Positions 1-7,093 of a stretch of DNA of 38,195 nucleotides are shown here, piece after piece (position 1 is the stretch's first letter; each line of letters starts with the position of its first letter). A program made the translations under genes and the position numbers. The stretch covers positions 1 to 38,195 of the forward strand of contig CAYFMR010000011.1 in assembly GCA_964344295.1 (NCBI GenBank), given 5' to 3'. Under the pieces are notes generated by a model. The model was not told the origin of the DNA. It worked only from the letters and a program-made list of their open reading frames with translations, and did not search any database. Source of the stretch: JAAYFJ01 sp964344295. GTDB taxonomy: Bacteria; Bacillota; Clostridia; Tissierellales; Peptoniphilaceae.

Positions 1-67
1 GGTCGACGTGGCCAATGGTGCCAATGTTTACGTGTGGTTTCGTTCTTTCAAATTTCGCTTTTGCCAT
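1..67 (-). CDS. tuf: Elongation factor Tu, N-terminal fragment (gene continues off the left edge)
   Basis: The reverse strand starts at an ATG at 67-65 and encodes 22 codons reading MAKAKFERTKPHVNIGTIGH followed by VD. This is the near-invariant EF-Tu N-terminus, ending at the beginning of the G1 region. EF-Tu is the cytosolic GTPase that delivers aminoacyl-tRNA to the ribosome. A GGAGGAA ribosome site at 71-77 confirms the start. The rest of the gene lies outside the window. A promoter is visible in the 81-base spacer from the upstream hypothetical gene, so tuf can be transcribed independently of it. Confidence 0.95.
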   Translation of the reverse strand, partial: MAKAKFERTKPHVNIGTIGHVD

Positions 68-108
68 TTTTTCCTCCTACAAGCAAAATAGTGGATATTT
101 TCATCTTT

Positions 109-137
109 ATCTTACATGATTCGTCCGTGCTTTTCAA
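109..137 (-). promoter_or_regulatory. Probable tuf promoter
   Basis: On the minus strand a -35 TTGAAA (132-137) and a -10 TAAGAT (109-114) are separated by 17 bases. They match the sigma-A consensus at 5/6 and 4/6 positions. The implied start of transcription leaves a leader of about 35 bases before the tuf ATG. Confidence 0.55.
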
Positions 138-148
138 TCCATTTTGGA

Positions 149-424
149 TTAACGGCCAAGGTCGCGGTAGAGTTCCAGAGCCTCATCCAGCTTTTCTACC
201 ACATAGCCTCTAGACACGGGATGATCACCATGAATGCCCACAGACACCTTGTTTTTGGTAATGACGTTAATGGTGCCCGGTTCATTTTTGGAATAGCCTG
301 AATCATCTGGATACGTTTCCGTGTAAATGCGTTGATGGACGGTATCGTATTTGATGGTGGCGTTTCCGGCATGGCCGTTGTAGGTTTCAATGGCCTCTAG
401 TAGCTCTTGTTCTTTATCGCCCAT
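149..424 (-). CDS. Small hypothetical protein (91 aa)
   Basis: I do not recognise this 91-residue protein. The chosen ATG at 424 follows an AAAGGA ribosome site; a longer in-frame start at 487 has no better signal. The protein is acidic and soluble, with no signal peptide, membrane span or Cys cluster. It opens with a helix-like stretch (MGDKEQELLEAIETYNGHAG). The middle is Thr/Tyr/Asp-rich and strand-like (roughly residues 23-65), and the end is helical (VVEKLDEALELYRDLGR). It sits 81 bases upstream of tuf in the same direction, but tuf appears to have its own promoter, so a functional link is not implied. Confidence 0.7.
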   Translation of the reverse strand: MGDKEQELLEAIETYNGHAGNATIKYDTVHQRIYTETYPDDSGYSKNEPGTINVITKNKVSVGIHGDHPVSRGYVVEKLDEALELYRDLGR

Positions 425-523
425 GGGAATCACATCCTTTCTGTACTCTTTTTGATCAATCCGGTTTACGCCTTTATTATACCACAAACCGATCTGCTTT
501 GCCCTGTGTCCCGCTTCCTTTTA

Positions 524-552
524 TTGCACCTTCTCATGCTCTATGATATAGT
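524..552 (+). promoter_or_regulatory. Probable zupT promoter
   Basis: A TTGCAC (524-529), a 17-base spacer and a TATAGT (547-552) precede zupT by about 95 bases. The -10 is good (5/6) and the -35 is weak. The long leader downstream contains an inverted repeat at 568-590. Confidence 0.45.
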
Positions 553-567
553 GAATAAGGTTTTTAA

Positions 568-590
568 AGGGTTAAGATGATCTTTACCCT
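568..590. promoter_or_regulatory. Inverted repeat, candidate metal-responsive operator for zupT
   Basis: Two 10-base arms, AGGGTTAAGA and TCTTTACCCT, flank a TGA spacer and match at 9 of 10 positions. The repeat begins about 10 bases after the predicted transcription start of the metal transporter gene, a position where a repressor would block elongation. The size and dyad form resemble DtxR/MntR-type operators in general, but I cannot match a specific consensus. Confidence 0.4.
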
Positions 591-646
591 ACCTTGACTA
601 ACCCGATCGACAATCCGTATTTGTCATGATTGATAAGGAGTGTGTT

Positions 647-1444
647 ATGTCACCGGTTCTCTTAGCGTTTATCCTCTCCGCCTTGGCAGGGCTTTCCACC
701 ATTCTCGGAGCACTGCTCGTGTTTCACACAGGGGCGGACAACCATAAATTTCTTTCCTTTTCCATGGGGCTTTCCGCCGGCGTGATGATCTATGTCTCAT
801 TTTTGGAGATGTTGCCACAATCGTTGGCTTCTTTTGCCGCTGTGACGACGCCACATCAGGCCCAGTTTTGGATGATTCTTGGATTTTTCGGCGGATTTTT
901 CCTCATGGCCTTGATCGACATGGTCATACCTGAGGCAGAAAACCCTCACCACATCCAGTCGGCCGAGGAAGTCATGCGGGAGTCCACAGCCTTCTGTGAC
1001 TTGCGCCGCATCGGCCTATTGTGTACCTTGGCCATTGCCATCCACAACTTTCCAGAAGGGATTGCCACCTTTATGTCCACACTCTTGGAGCCGAAGCTAG
1101 GTGTTTCCATCGCCTTGGCCGTGGCATTGCACAACATCCCGGAAGGCATCAGCGTGGCCGCTCCCATCTACCACTGCACCGGCAGTAAACGACAAGCCAT
1201 GCGTTACACCATCATCAGCGGACTGGCCGAACCTTTAGGGGCTTTGCTCGTGTATCTCTTCCTGATGCCCTTTATCAACACTACCGTACTCGGCGTCGTC
1301 TTTACCATTGTCGCCGGCATCATGATTTACATCTCCCTAGATGAGCTCTTGCCCGCCAGTCGTGCCTATGGGCACCACCACTTAAGTCTCATCGGCCTCT
1401 TTTGTGGCATGCTCATTATGGCCATCTCCCTATTATTCCTTTGA
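647..1444 (+). CDS. zupT: ZIP-family divalent metal transporter ZupT
   Basis: This 265-residue membrane protein is a ZIP-family importer, expected to take up zinc and possibly other divalent cations. Both metal-site signatures are present: HNFPEG (133-138) and HNIPEG (162-167), with a following conserved Glu in GLAEPLGA (around 195). About eight hydrophobic segments are visible, with a short acidic/His-containing loop (around 95-118) between the third and fourth, as in ZupT. The ATG at 647 is chosen because AAGGAG sits 6 bases upstream; an in-frame ATG at 626 lies before that site. The gene stands alone between its promoter and a perfect terminator and converges with dinB. Confidence 0.93.
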   Translation: MSPVLLAFILSALAGLSTILGALLVFHTGADNHKFLSFSMGLSAGVMIYVSFLEMLPQSLASFAAVTTPHQAQFWMILGFFGGFFLMALIDMVIPEAENPHHIQSAEEVMRESTAFCDLRRIGLLCTLAIAIHNFPEGIATFMSTLLEPKLGVSIALAVALHNIPEGISVAAPIYHCTGSKRQAMRYTIISGLAEPLGALLVYLFLMPFINTTVLGVVFTIVAGIMIYISLDELLPASRAYGHHHLSLIGLFCGMLIMAISLLFL

Positions 1445-1459
1445 ATCATTTCGCAACAC

Positions 1460-1487
1460 AAAAACACCTCCTAGGAGGTGTTTTTTT
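1460..1487. terminator. Bidirectional terminator between zupT and dinB
   Basis: A perfect 26-base palindrome (1460-1485) has A-rich and T-rich ends and centre CCTAGG. It lies just after the zupT stop and just after the dinB stop on the other strand. Its symmetry lets it end transcription both ways. Confidence 0.9.
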
Positions 1488-1499
1488 ATGCCCTTTTGA

Positions 1500-2738
1500 T
1501 CATTTGGTATGGTCTCCTGTTGGCAAGGTGCAAATCTCGGAGCGATGTTTTGGCAGTTTGATGTCTCCTGTCAAGCCGCCAAAGGTCACAGCACCTTCAC
1601 CATAGCGTTGGCGCAGCTGGTAAATCGTTTCGTCCAAGGCTTCTTTTTTCAAAAACTCCTGATGGCCGTGAAAGAGGTCTAGCTGAGTGCCCTTTCCCTT
1701 TTCCACCAGGTTAATCGCCCGCAGGCTCAGGGCCCGTATCGTTTTTTCTCCATGATAGCGCTCCCGATAAAGGGCCATGGCTTCTTCTGCCAAGACCATG
1801 GAACTGGAGGTGGCATAGGGCATTTGCTTGCGATAGGTAAATTGATAAAAATCGGTTTCCTTGATGCCCAGTTCCACACCACGGGCTTCCAGCCCTTCCC
1901 GTTTGAGTTTCCCTGCCACTTCCAGGGATAGTTGCTGAAGCACATGGTAAACTTCCGTGGCGTTTTCCAAGTCCTGACGACAGGTCACTCCTCGGCCGAT
2001 GGATTTGACCGGACTGCGCTTTCCCGCCTCTGCCACTAGCCGGCCATCTCGACCATTGGCGTAATGCCATAGTCGCAGGCCGTTTACGCCCAGCGCCGTC
2101 TTGAGTTGCCGCGGCGGAGCATGAGCCAAGTCTCCCAGCGTCTGGATGTTCATATCCCGCAGTTTGGCTTCCGTGGCCCGGCCAATGCCATTTAACGCCC
2201 GCACCGGCAAAGGCCATACCAACTCCTGAAATCGATCAAAGGGAATCTCCGTCACCGCATCCGGCTTTTTCATATCGCTACCCAGTTTGGCAAAGACTTT
2301 GTTAAAGCTCACCCCTACACTCACGGTCACCTTCAACTCTCGTTTCATCCGCTCCCGGATGTCGTGGGCGATGGTCAAACCGTCTCCCTTTAAGTGGAAA
2401 GAACCGGTGACATCCAGCCAGCATTCATCTAACCCATAGGGCTCCACTTGGCTCGCATAGGTCTCGTAGATGGTGCGGGCCCTTCTGGAATAGTCGAGGT
2501 AGAGTTCATACCGCGGAGGTACGACGATGAGTTCCGGGCATTTGCGAAAGGCCTCCACCAGCGTCTCTGCCGTACGAATGCCTTTGCGTTTCGCTTCCTC
2601 ACTCTTAGCCAATACGATGCCGTGGCGATCCTCCTGGTTACCTCCCACCACTACGGGCTTTCCTCGCAGGGACGGATTTTCCGCCGCTTCGATGGAGGCG
2701 TAGCAACTGTTCATATCCACATGTAAAATCGTTCTCAT
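1500..2738 (-). CDS. dinB: DNA polymerase IV (Y-family translesion polymerase)
   Basis: This 412-residue Y-family polymerase copies damaged DNA with low fidelity. The catalytic carboxylates are Asp8 (HVDMNSCYASIEA) and Asp104/Glu105 (YGLDECWLDVTG). Tyr13 is at the steric-gate position. The palm/thumb motif SVGVSFNKVFAKLGSDMKKP follows, then helix-hairpin-helix and little-finger regions. A beta-clamp binding motif QLDLF lies at 352-356. Unusually for classical DinB it is followed by a 56-residue tail containing LRQRYGEGAVTFGG, an arrangement seen in the PolYB/UvrX-like branch of Firmicutes. The start is set by AAGGAGG a few bases upstream of ATG 2738. No LexA box is evident at its promoter. 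Confidence 0.93.
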   Translation of the reverse strand: MRTILHVDMNSCYASIEAAENPSLRGKPVVVGGNQEDRHGIVLAKSEEAKRKGIRTAETLVEAFRKCPELIVVPPRYELYLDYSRRARTIYETYASQVEPYGLDECWLDVTGSFHLKGDGLTIAHDIRERMKRELKVTVSVGVSFNKVFAKLGSDMKKPDAVTEIPFDRFQELVWPLPVRALNGIGRATEAKLRDMNIQTLGDLAHAPPRQLKTALGVNGLRLWHYANGRDGRLVAEAGKRSPVKSIGRGVTCRQDLENATEVYHVLQQLSLEVAGKLKREGLEARGVELGIKETDFYQFTYRKQMPYATSSSMVLAEEAMALYRERYHGEKTIRALSLRAINLVEKGKGTQLDLFHGHQEFLKKEALDETIYQLRQRYGEGAVTFGGLTGDIKLPKHRSEICTLPTGDHTK

Positions 2739-2777
2739 CTCTACCTCCTTTCCATCATGCCGGTACTTCTTCTCCCC

Positions 2778-2809
2778 AGTATAGAGCCAATCCCTTGACC
2801 GGTCAAGGG
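2778..2809 (-). promoter_or_regulatory. dinB promoter overlapping an 18-bp perfect palindrome
   Basis: The -35 TTGACC (2801-2806) and -10 TATACT (2778-2783) are 17 bases apart, each matching consensus at 5/6 positions. The -35 lies inside the perfect palindrome CCCTTGACCGGTCAAGGG (2792-2809), so a dimeric repressor bound there would occlude RNA polymerase. The palindrome does not resemble the Gram-positive LexA box (GAAC-N4-GTTC). Confidence 0.6.
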
Positions 2810-2858
2810 CCGCTAGAGAACGAAAGATGCCAAAGCCTCAGCCCTGACATCTTCTCGT

Positions 2859-3830
2859 CTACATTTCCCAATGAGCATCTTTTAATAGCGCACGGCCCAC
2901 ACCGATGAGATCCGCCGCCTGTGCTTGTAACAGTGTCTCCGCCTGCGCCAAGGTCTGAACGCCACCGGTGAGGATGACCGGAATGGACACCGCCTCTTTG
3001 ACCGGCGTGGACATATCCGCAAACCACCCCGGTTCATGACAGTCTTTTCGCGTGTAAAATGTCAACCCGCCACTTAAGTCCAAGAGGTGAATACCATAGG
3101 ATTCCAGCAGTTGGGCCGCTTCTACCGCATCATTCACAGTGCTTCCTCCCTCGGTGTAGTCTACCCCACCTAAGCGCAAGGCCACCGGATACGATGCGCC
3201 CACCTGTGCTTTCACAGCCTCGATGACTTCCCGGTGAAAGCGCAGGCGATTTTCCATGGTTTGGGGGCCGTATTCATCAGTTCGTTTGTTGGATAGGGGG
3301 GAGTAGAACTGGTTGAGCAAATACCCGTGGGCACTGTGGATCTCTACGCCGTCATAGCCCGCTTCTTTGGCGCGACGAGCCCCTTGTGCATAGGCTTCGA
3401 CCAAGCTGGCGATATCCTCCCGACTCAGTGCCTCCACCTGACGTCCGTCTACGGTCTCTGCCATCGGACCTACCAGGGCCATCTCCCCGGTGCCGTGGCT
3501 CTGGCGGCCGCAGTGGTTGATCTGGGAGATGATTTTGATCCCCGGTTTAGCACGGTGCACAGCCGCGGTGAGTCTTCTCAGTCCAAAAATGGCCTCATCG
3601 TCAGCGATGGAAAGTTGCTTTGGACTGGCTTTGCCTCGTTTGTCAACGTATTGGTGTTCCGTGATGATGAGACCCACATGCTCGTTTTGAGCCCGAGCCA
3701 CGTAATAATCAATCAAACCCTCACTCACTAGCCCATGTTCTCCCGCTTCCGTCGCCATGGGCGGCATGACAAGGCGGGTAGGTAGCGTCATGCCCTGGAT
3801 GGTGATCGGTTGGTGTATGAAATCAGTCAT
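2859..3830 (-). CDS. NADH:flavin oxidoreductase, Old Yellow Enzyme family
   Basis: This 323-residue FMN-dependent TIM-barrel enzyme belongs to the OYE-like family, whose members reduce activated C=C bonds or related substrates with NAD(P)H. Visible family motifs are RLVMPPMATEAGEHG near the N-terminus, QINHCGRQSHG (103-113), and GVEIHSAHGYLLNQFYSP (161-178). It is the short form, without the C-terminal iron-sulfur and NADH domains of 2,4-dienoyl-CoA reductase. It begins 12 bases after nadX and is the last gene of the NAD operon. That suggests co-regulation with NAD supply, but its substrate cannot be read from the sequence. The 3' flank has only a weak hairpin (AAGATG/CATCTT arms around 2830-2856). 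Confidence 0.9.
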   Translation of the reverse strand: MTDFIHQPITIQGMTLPTRLVMPPMATEAGEHGLVSEGLIDYYVARAQNEHVGLIITEHQYVDKRGKASPKQLSIADDEAIFGLRRLTAAVHRAKPGIKIISQINHCGRQSHGTGEMALVGPMAETVDGRQVEALSREDIASLVEAYAQGARRAKEAGYDGVEIHSAHGYLLNQFYSPLSNKRTDEYGPQTMENRLRFHREVIEAVKAQVGASYPVALRLGGVDYTEGGSTVNDAVEAAQLLESYGIHLLDLSGGLTFYTRKDCHEPGWFADMSTPVKEAVSIPVILTGGVQTLAQAETLLQAQAADLIGVGRALLKDAHWEM

Positions 3831-3842
3831 GGTCTTGCTCCT

Positions 3843-4646
3843 TTAAAAGAGTTGTAGCGGATTGGCCAGGTTGGCTAAGAGTGCCGCCACACTCCACGCC
3901 GCGGTAACACTGGATTTCGGATTGCTCGGATCCGTTTTTGCCGTCACTTCCACCACGGCTTTGGCCTTGTCGTTTTCGATGGTGACACGATGGGTGTTGC
4001 CTTGAGCCGCCGGGTCACTGACCACTTGCACCTCGACGCCATCCACCCCGCCGCCAGCTAACCCGGCGGCCACTGCCACATTGGTGTTTTTGGGAAAGCC
4101 GGCAATGGCTTCGGGAGCACTGCCGGTAAAAGCGACGACCCGTTCGTCGGCAGGCAGGTCTTGCCCCGCCAAGTAAGGAGCGCCGTTTAAGCTCTGGGGT
4201 GCCTTGGTGCTTTGGATGGTCGTCTTGGCCCCGCCCATGAAAGCCACGGTGGAGAGGATGTCAAATCCTCCCACAGCCCCGGACGTCACATGGACTTTGC
4301 GCCCGTGAGTCCTGGCCGTATCCACCAAAGTTTCTCGCAGCTTGGCGTCCGCTAACGCTCCCACCGAGGTGATCACCACGTCTTTATCCGCTTTCAAAAG
4401 GGGCACAGCGTACTCTTCGACCGCCTTGACGCCGGCAATTTCTACCACCAGGTCCGCTCGGGAAGCCAACACCTCCTCGAAACTCCCCAGCACCGGAACG
4501 GATTGGCCTTCCACTTCCACCGAAGACCCGTGCAAAGCGATATCATAAATGCCCTCTAACGTATAATCTCTGTGTAAATGACTGACGATGACGGAGGACA
4601 AGATCTTGCCCAGAGCCCCGTAGCCGATGACGACAATGGATTTCAT
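3843..4646 (-). CDS. nadX: L-aspartate dehydrogenase NadX
   Basis: NadX oxidises aspartate to iminoaspartate with NAD(P)+, the substrate that NadA condenses with dihydroxyacetone phosphate. It replaces the oxygen-linked NadB oxidase and so suits an anaerobe. The 267-residue protein has an N-terminal Rossmann fold with GYGALGK (8-14), the motif VEIAGVKAVEEYA, the substrate loop SGAVGGFDIL, and the C-terminal NVAVAAGLAGGGVDGVEV and NTHRV segments typical of the family. An AAAGGAG site precedes ATG 4646. It lies between niaR and the flavin oxidoreductase, with 11 bases on either side. No nadB is seen in the window. Confidence 0.92.
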   Translation of the reverse strand: MKSIVVIGYGALGKILSSVIVSHLHRDYTLEGIYDIALHGSSVEVEGQSVPVLGSFEEVLASRADLVVEIAGVKAVEEYAVPLLKADKDVVITSVGALADAKLRETLVDTARTHGRKVHVTSGAVGGFDILSTVAFMGGAKTTIQSTKAPQSLNGAPYLAGQDLPADERVVAFTGSAPEAIAGFPKNTNVAVAAGLAGGGVDGVEVQVVSDPAAQGNTHRVTIENDKAKAVVEVTAKTDPSNPKSSVTAAWSVAALLANLANPLQLF

Positions 4647-4657
4647 GCTCTTCTCCT

Positions 4658-5173
4658 TTACTCTCCCACTAACATACCTTCTCGTTTTAACGCCTCTTCC
4701 ACCAAATCCAATGTCCTCTCATTGGGCGCAGACACTGTGTGGAAGTGGTAATCGTCGGTAATGTGTTTTAATGGCGAACTCACGCTGGTCTTAATGTTGT
4801 CCAAAAAATCCTCCACGTCCTTGCGAGATCGAATGCCCATCGCGGCACGGATGACGCCGTAGCAGCGATGTTCGACAAATACATCTTCTATCGCCGCTCC
4901 CTGATCCACGATGACCGTTAACTCCCGTCCGATCTCCTCATCGCTGTGCTTGACCTTAAAGATCCGGGTCGCCTGGCGATCCCCGTTCCACACATAGCCG
5001 CGATTGGTCGAGATAATGGGCGCATCCTGTGCTCGCAACAGCCCGATATCCTGGACAATCACCTGCCGGGATACAGCGAAGTGCTTCGCCAAATCGCTGC
5101 CTGACACAGGTTTTTCTGTCTCCCGCAAAATCTCTTGGATGGCTTTTAGCCGTTCATGCTTGATCTCGGTCAA
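4658..5173 (-). CDS. niaR: NiaR transcriptional repressor of NAD biosynthesis (HTH + 3H domain)
   Basis: This 171-residue regulator has an N-terminal winged helix-turn-helix (about 8-60, with GSDLAKHFAVSRQVIVQDIG as the recognition part). A 3H domain follows, with histidines at 76, 102, 137, 143 and 145. In NiaR (YrxA) proteins these bind metal and the nicotinate-type effector, and the repressor shuts off NAD synthesis when niacin is present. The gene is embedded in the operon it should control and overlaps the end of nadC by 20 bases, implying translational coupling. The natural target in this window is the palindrome overlapping the nadA promoter. Confidence 0.92.
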   Translation of the reverse strand: MTEIKHERLKAIQEILRETEKPVSGSDLAKHFAVSRQVIVQDIGLLRAQDAPIISTNRGYVWNGDRQATRIFKVKHSDEEIGRELTVIVDQGAAIEDVFVEHRCYGVIRAAMGIRSRKDVEDFLDNIKTSVSSPLKHITDDYHFHTVSAPNERTLDLVEEALKREGMLVGE

Positions 5174-6023
5174 TCCTTCTCAACCCCTTTAACGAAAAGT
5201 CCAATATGGGAGCCGAATGGGTCAGGGCGCCGCTGGAAATGACATCCGCCCCCAGCCCACGATAGGTAGGAAGATTCTCCAAGCTGATATTACCGGAAAG
5301 CTCCACCATCGCGCGGCCGTCAATGTAGGCGATGGCTTCCTTGATTTCCTCCACGCTCATATTATCCAACATGATAATATCCGCCTTGGCCGCCACGGCT
5401 TCTTTAACCATCTCCATGGTCTCCACTTCCACTTCAATTTTACGCACAAAGGGCGCATAGGCGCGAGCCTGGTTTACGGCTGCCGTCACAGACCCTGCTG
5501 CCCCGATGTGGTTATCCTTTAACATGACCCCATCGGATAAGTTATAGCGGTGATTGTGGCCACCGCCTACCCGCACAGCGTATTTCTCGAAAGGACGCAT
5601 TAACGGCGTCGTCTTTCGCGTGTCGACTAATCGAGTTTTGTCATCCCCTAAGGCCTCCACCATCTTGTGCGTATAAGAAGCGATCCCGCTCATGCGTTGC
5701 AAAAAGTTTAACGCCACCCGCTCACCGCTTAAGAGGGTTTCCACCGGGCCGGTGACAGTCCCCAACCGTTGCCCTTTTTTCACGGCATCACCGTCTTTCA
5801 CCGCAAAGGAGAAGCTCACGTCCTCGCTTAAGAGTTCAAACACGCGGAAAAACACAGGCAGGCCCGCCACGATTCCGGCTTCTTTGCAAATCAAATCCAC
5901 CTCACCCATGGCACCTGGCTCCATGACCGCTTGGGTGGACACGTCCTCTCCATTGATATCCTCTCTGAGAGCGGCCCGCAATAAGTCGTCCATCATCAGA
6001 GGACTGAGTACAGGATGTTTCAT
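5154..6023 (-). CDS. nadC: Quinolinate phosphoribosyltransferase (carboxylating)
   Basis: NadC converts quinolinate and PRPP to nicotinate mononucleotide, CO2 and pyrophosphate. The protein has 289 residues from ATG 6023. This start is preferred to an in-frame ATG at 6044 because AGGAGG sits 6 bases before it. Signatures are DTRKTTPLMRPFEKYAVRVG (134-153), GGGHNHRYNLSDGVMLKDNH (153-172), the acidic EVEVET and MLDN strands, and ELSGNI (241-246). The ribosome site overlaps the nadA stop (10-base spacing), and its 3' end overlaps niaR. Confidence 0.96.
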   Translation of the reverse strand: MKHPVLSPLMMDDLLRAALREDINGEDVSTQAVMEPGAMGEVDLICKEAGIVAGLPVFFRVFELLSEDVSFSFAVKDGDAVKKGQRLGTVTGPVETLLSGERVALNFLQRMSGIASYTHKMVEALGDDKTRLVDTRKTTPLMRPFEKYAVRVGGGHNHRYNLSDGVMLKDNHIGAAGSVTAAVNQARAYAPFVRKIEVEVETMEMVKEAVAAKADIIMLDNMSVEEIKEAIAYIDGRAMVELSGNISLENLPTYRGLGADVISSGALTHSAPILDFSLKGLRRIDRDQA

Positions 6024-6033
6024 AAGCTCCCTC

Positions 6034-6933
6034 CTAGTTCTCACAAACAGCCAACATGCGATCCAAAGCCTGTTTGGCCCGTCTGCTCACGTCCTCGTCC
6101 ACCGTCAAGGGTTCCCTTTCCCCTCGCAAGATGGCGGCAATATCGTCCAAGCTCACACGCTTCATGCCTTCGCACACCAAATCTGCCGTATGAAATACCT
6201 TGTCGGGATAGCGTTGTTGCAATTCGTACAAAATGCCATCTTCCGTGAGGATGATGTATTCTTTGGCTTCCATTTGGCCCACAGCCTTGATGATACCACT
6301 GGTGCTGCCGAGATAATCCGCATGCTTGGCAATGGCCGGTTGGCACTCGGGGTGGGCCAAGACCGGTGCATCGGGATAGGCTTTTTTCAACTGCAACACT
6401 TCCTCTTCCGTCAGCTCATGGTGTACCGGGCAGTGGCCGTCATGGCAAATGATATTCTTTTCGGGAAAACCATCCTTGAGATTCGTGCCCAAGTTGCCAT
6501 CTGGGATAAAGAAAATGTTTTTCTCCTCCATGGCATGTAACACCTGGGCGGCGTTGGCGGAGGTGCAACAGCAATCTGCATGAGCTTTGATCTCCGCCGT
6601 GGAGTTCACATAGCAAACCACGGCCAAGTCGTCCTCTTGTTCACGCATCGCCTCAATCGCTTCCACCGTCACCATATGCGCCATGGGGCAATCTGCCTGG
6701 TCATCGGGCAAGTACACATGCTTATCCGGGTTTAAGATCTTCATGGTCTCACCCATAAAGTACACCCCGGCCATAATGATATTCTGAGCATCCACCTTTG
6801 TCGCCTGTTTTGCCAGTGAATAGCTATCGCCAACGTAATCGGCAATGGTTTGGACGTCTTCATCGACATAATAATGGGCAAAGATCACGGTGTCCTTACC
6901 CTTTTTCAACTCCAATAACTCCTGCGGGTTCAT
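6034..6933 (-). CDS. nadA: Quinolinate synthase NadA
   Basis: NadA is the oxygen-sensitive [4Fe-4S] enzyme that makes quinolinate from iminoaspartate and dihydroxyacetone phosphate. The 299-residue protein has all three cluster ligands of the short-form family: Cys82 (DDQADCPMA), Cys168 (GHCPVHHE) and Cys254 (CEGMKR). It also has HYYVDEDVQ (20-28), the YVNSTAEIKA segment (108-117), CCCTSANA (121-128) and GSTSGII (209-215). It is the first gene of the NAD operon. The ribosome site is modest (AGAGGG about 11 bases upstream). Its promoter lies immediately beyond and overlaps a long palindrome. Confidence 0.96.
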   Translation of the reverse strand: MNPQELLELKKGKDTVIFAHYYVDEDVQTIADYVGDSYSLAKQATKVDAQNIIMAGVYFMGETMKILNPDKHVYLPDDQADCPMAHMVTVEAIEAMREQEDDLAVVCYVNSTAEIKAHADCCCTSANAAQVLHAMEEKNIFFIPDGNLGTNLKDGFPEKNIICHDGHCPVHHELTEEEVLQLKKAYPDAPVLAHPECQPAIAKHADYLGSTSGIIKAVGQMEAKEYIILTEDGILYELQQRYPDKVFHTADLVCEGMKRVSLDDIAAILRGEREPLTVDEDVSRRAKQALDRMLAVCEN

Positions 6934-7006
6934 CGTTGCTTTTTCCCTCTTTCTTTCTACATTTTTTCTACAGCATCAATCACGTCTAAAAATTCATTGC
7001 CTTCTT

Positions 7007-7034
7007 ATCATACCATAAAAAAACTCATTGACAA
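7007..7034 (-). promoter_or_regulatory. Promoter of the NAD operon
   Basis: A -35 TTGTCA (7029-7034) and a -10 TATGAT (7007-7012) are 16 bases apart, each matching consensus at 5/6. The -35 is part of the palindrome at 7019-7060, so whatever binds the palindrome controls this promoter. Confidence 0.65.
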
Positions 7035-7060
7035 GACAGCTGTCTTGTCAATGAGTTTTT
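7019..7060. promoter_or_regulatory. Perfect 42-bp palindrome: candidate NiaR operator and terminator of the upstream gene
   Basis: The two 21-base arms are fully complementary around the centre GACAGCTGTC, with A5 and T5 ends. On the minus strand it lies 33 bases after the lipoprotein stop and is followed by more T (T7 in all), so it reads as a strong intrinsic terminator for that gene. It also contains the -35 of the nadA promoter. Its core (AAGACAGCTGTCTT) is a plausible dimer site for NiaR, which is encoded in the operon. The operator role is inference. Confidence 0.7.
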
Positions 7061-7093
7061 CTCCATTCCATATTCTGTTATGAACCTATCTCC

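Noticed and set aside
1711..2217. 168-codon open frame inside dinB
   Set aside because: Out-of-frame shadow of the polymerase gene; composition is typical of a frame-shifted GC-rich gene and it matches no family.
2778..2809. LexA/SOS box at dinB
   Set aside because: The palindrome does not fit GAAC-N4-GTTC; reported instead as an unknown operator.
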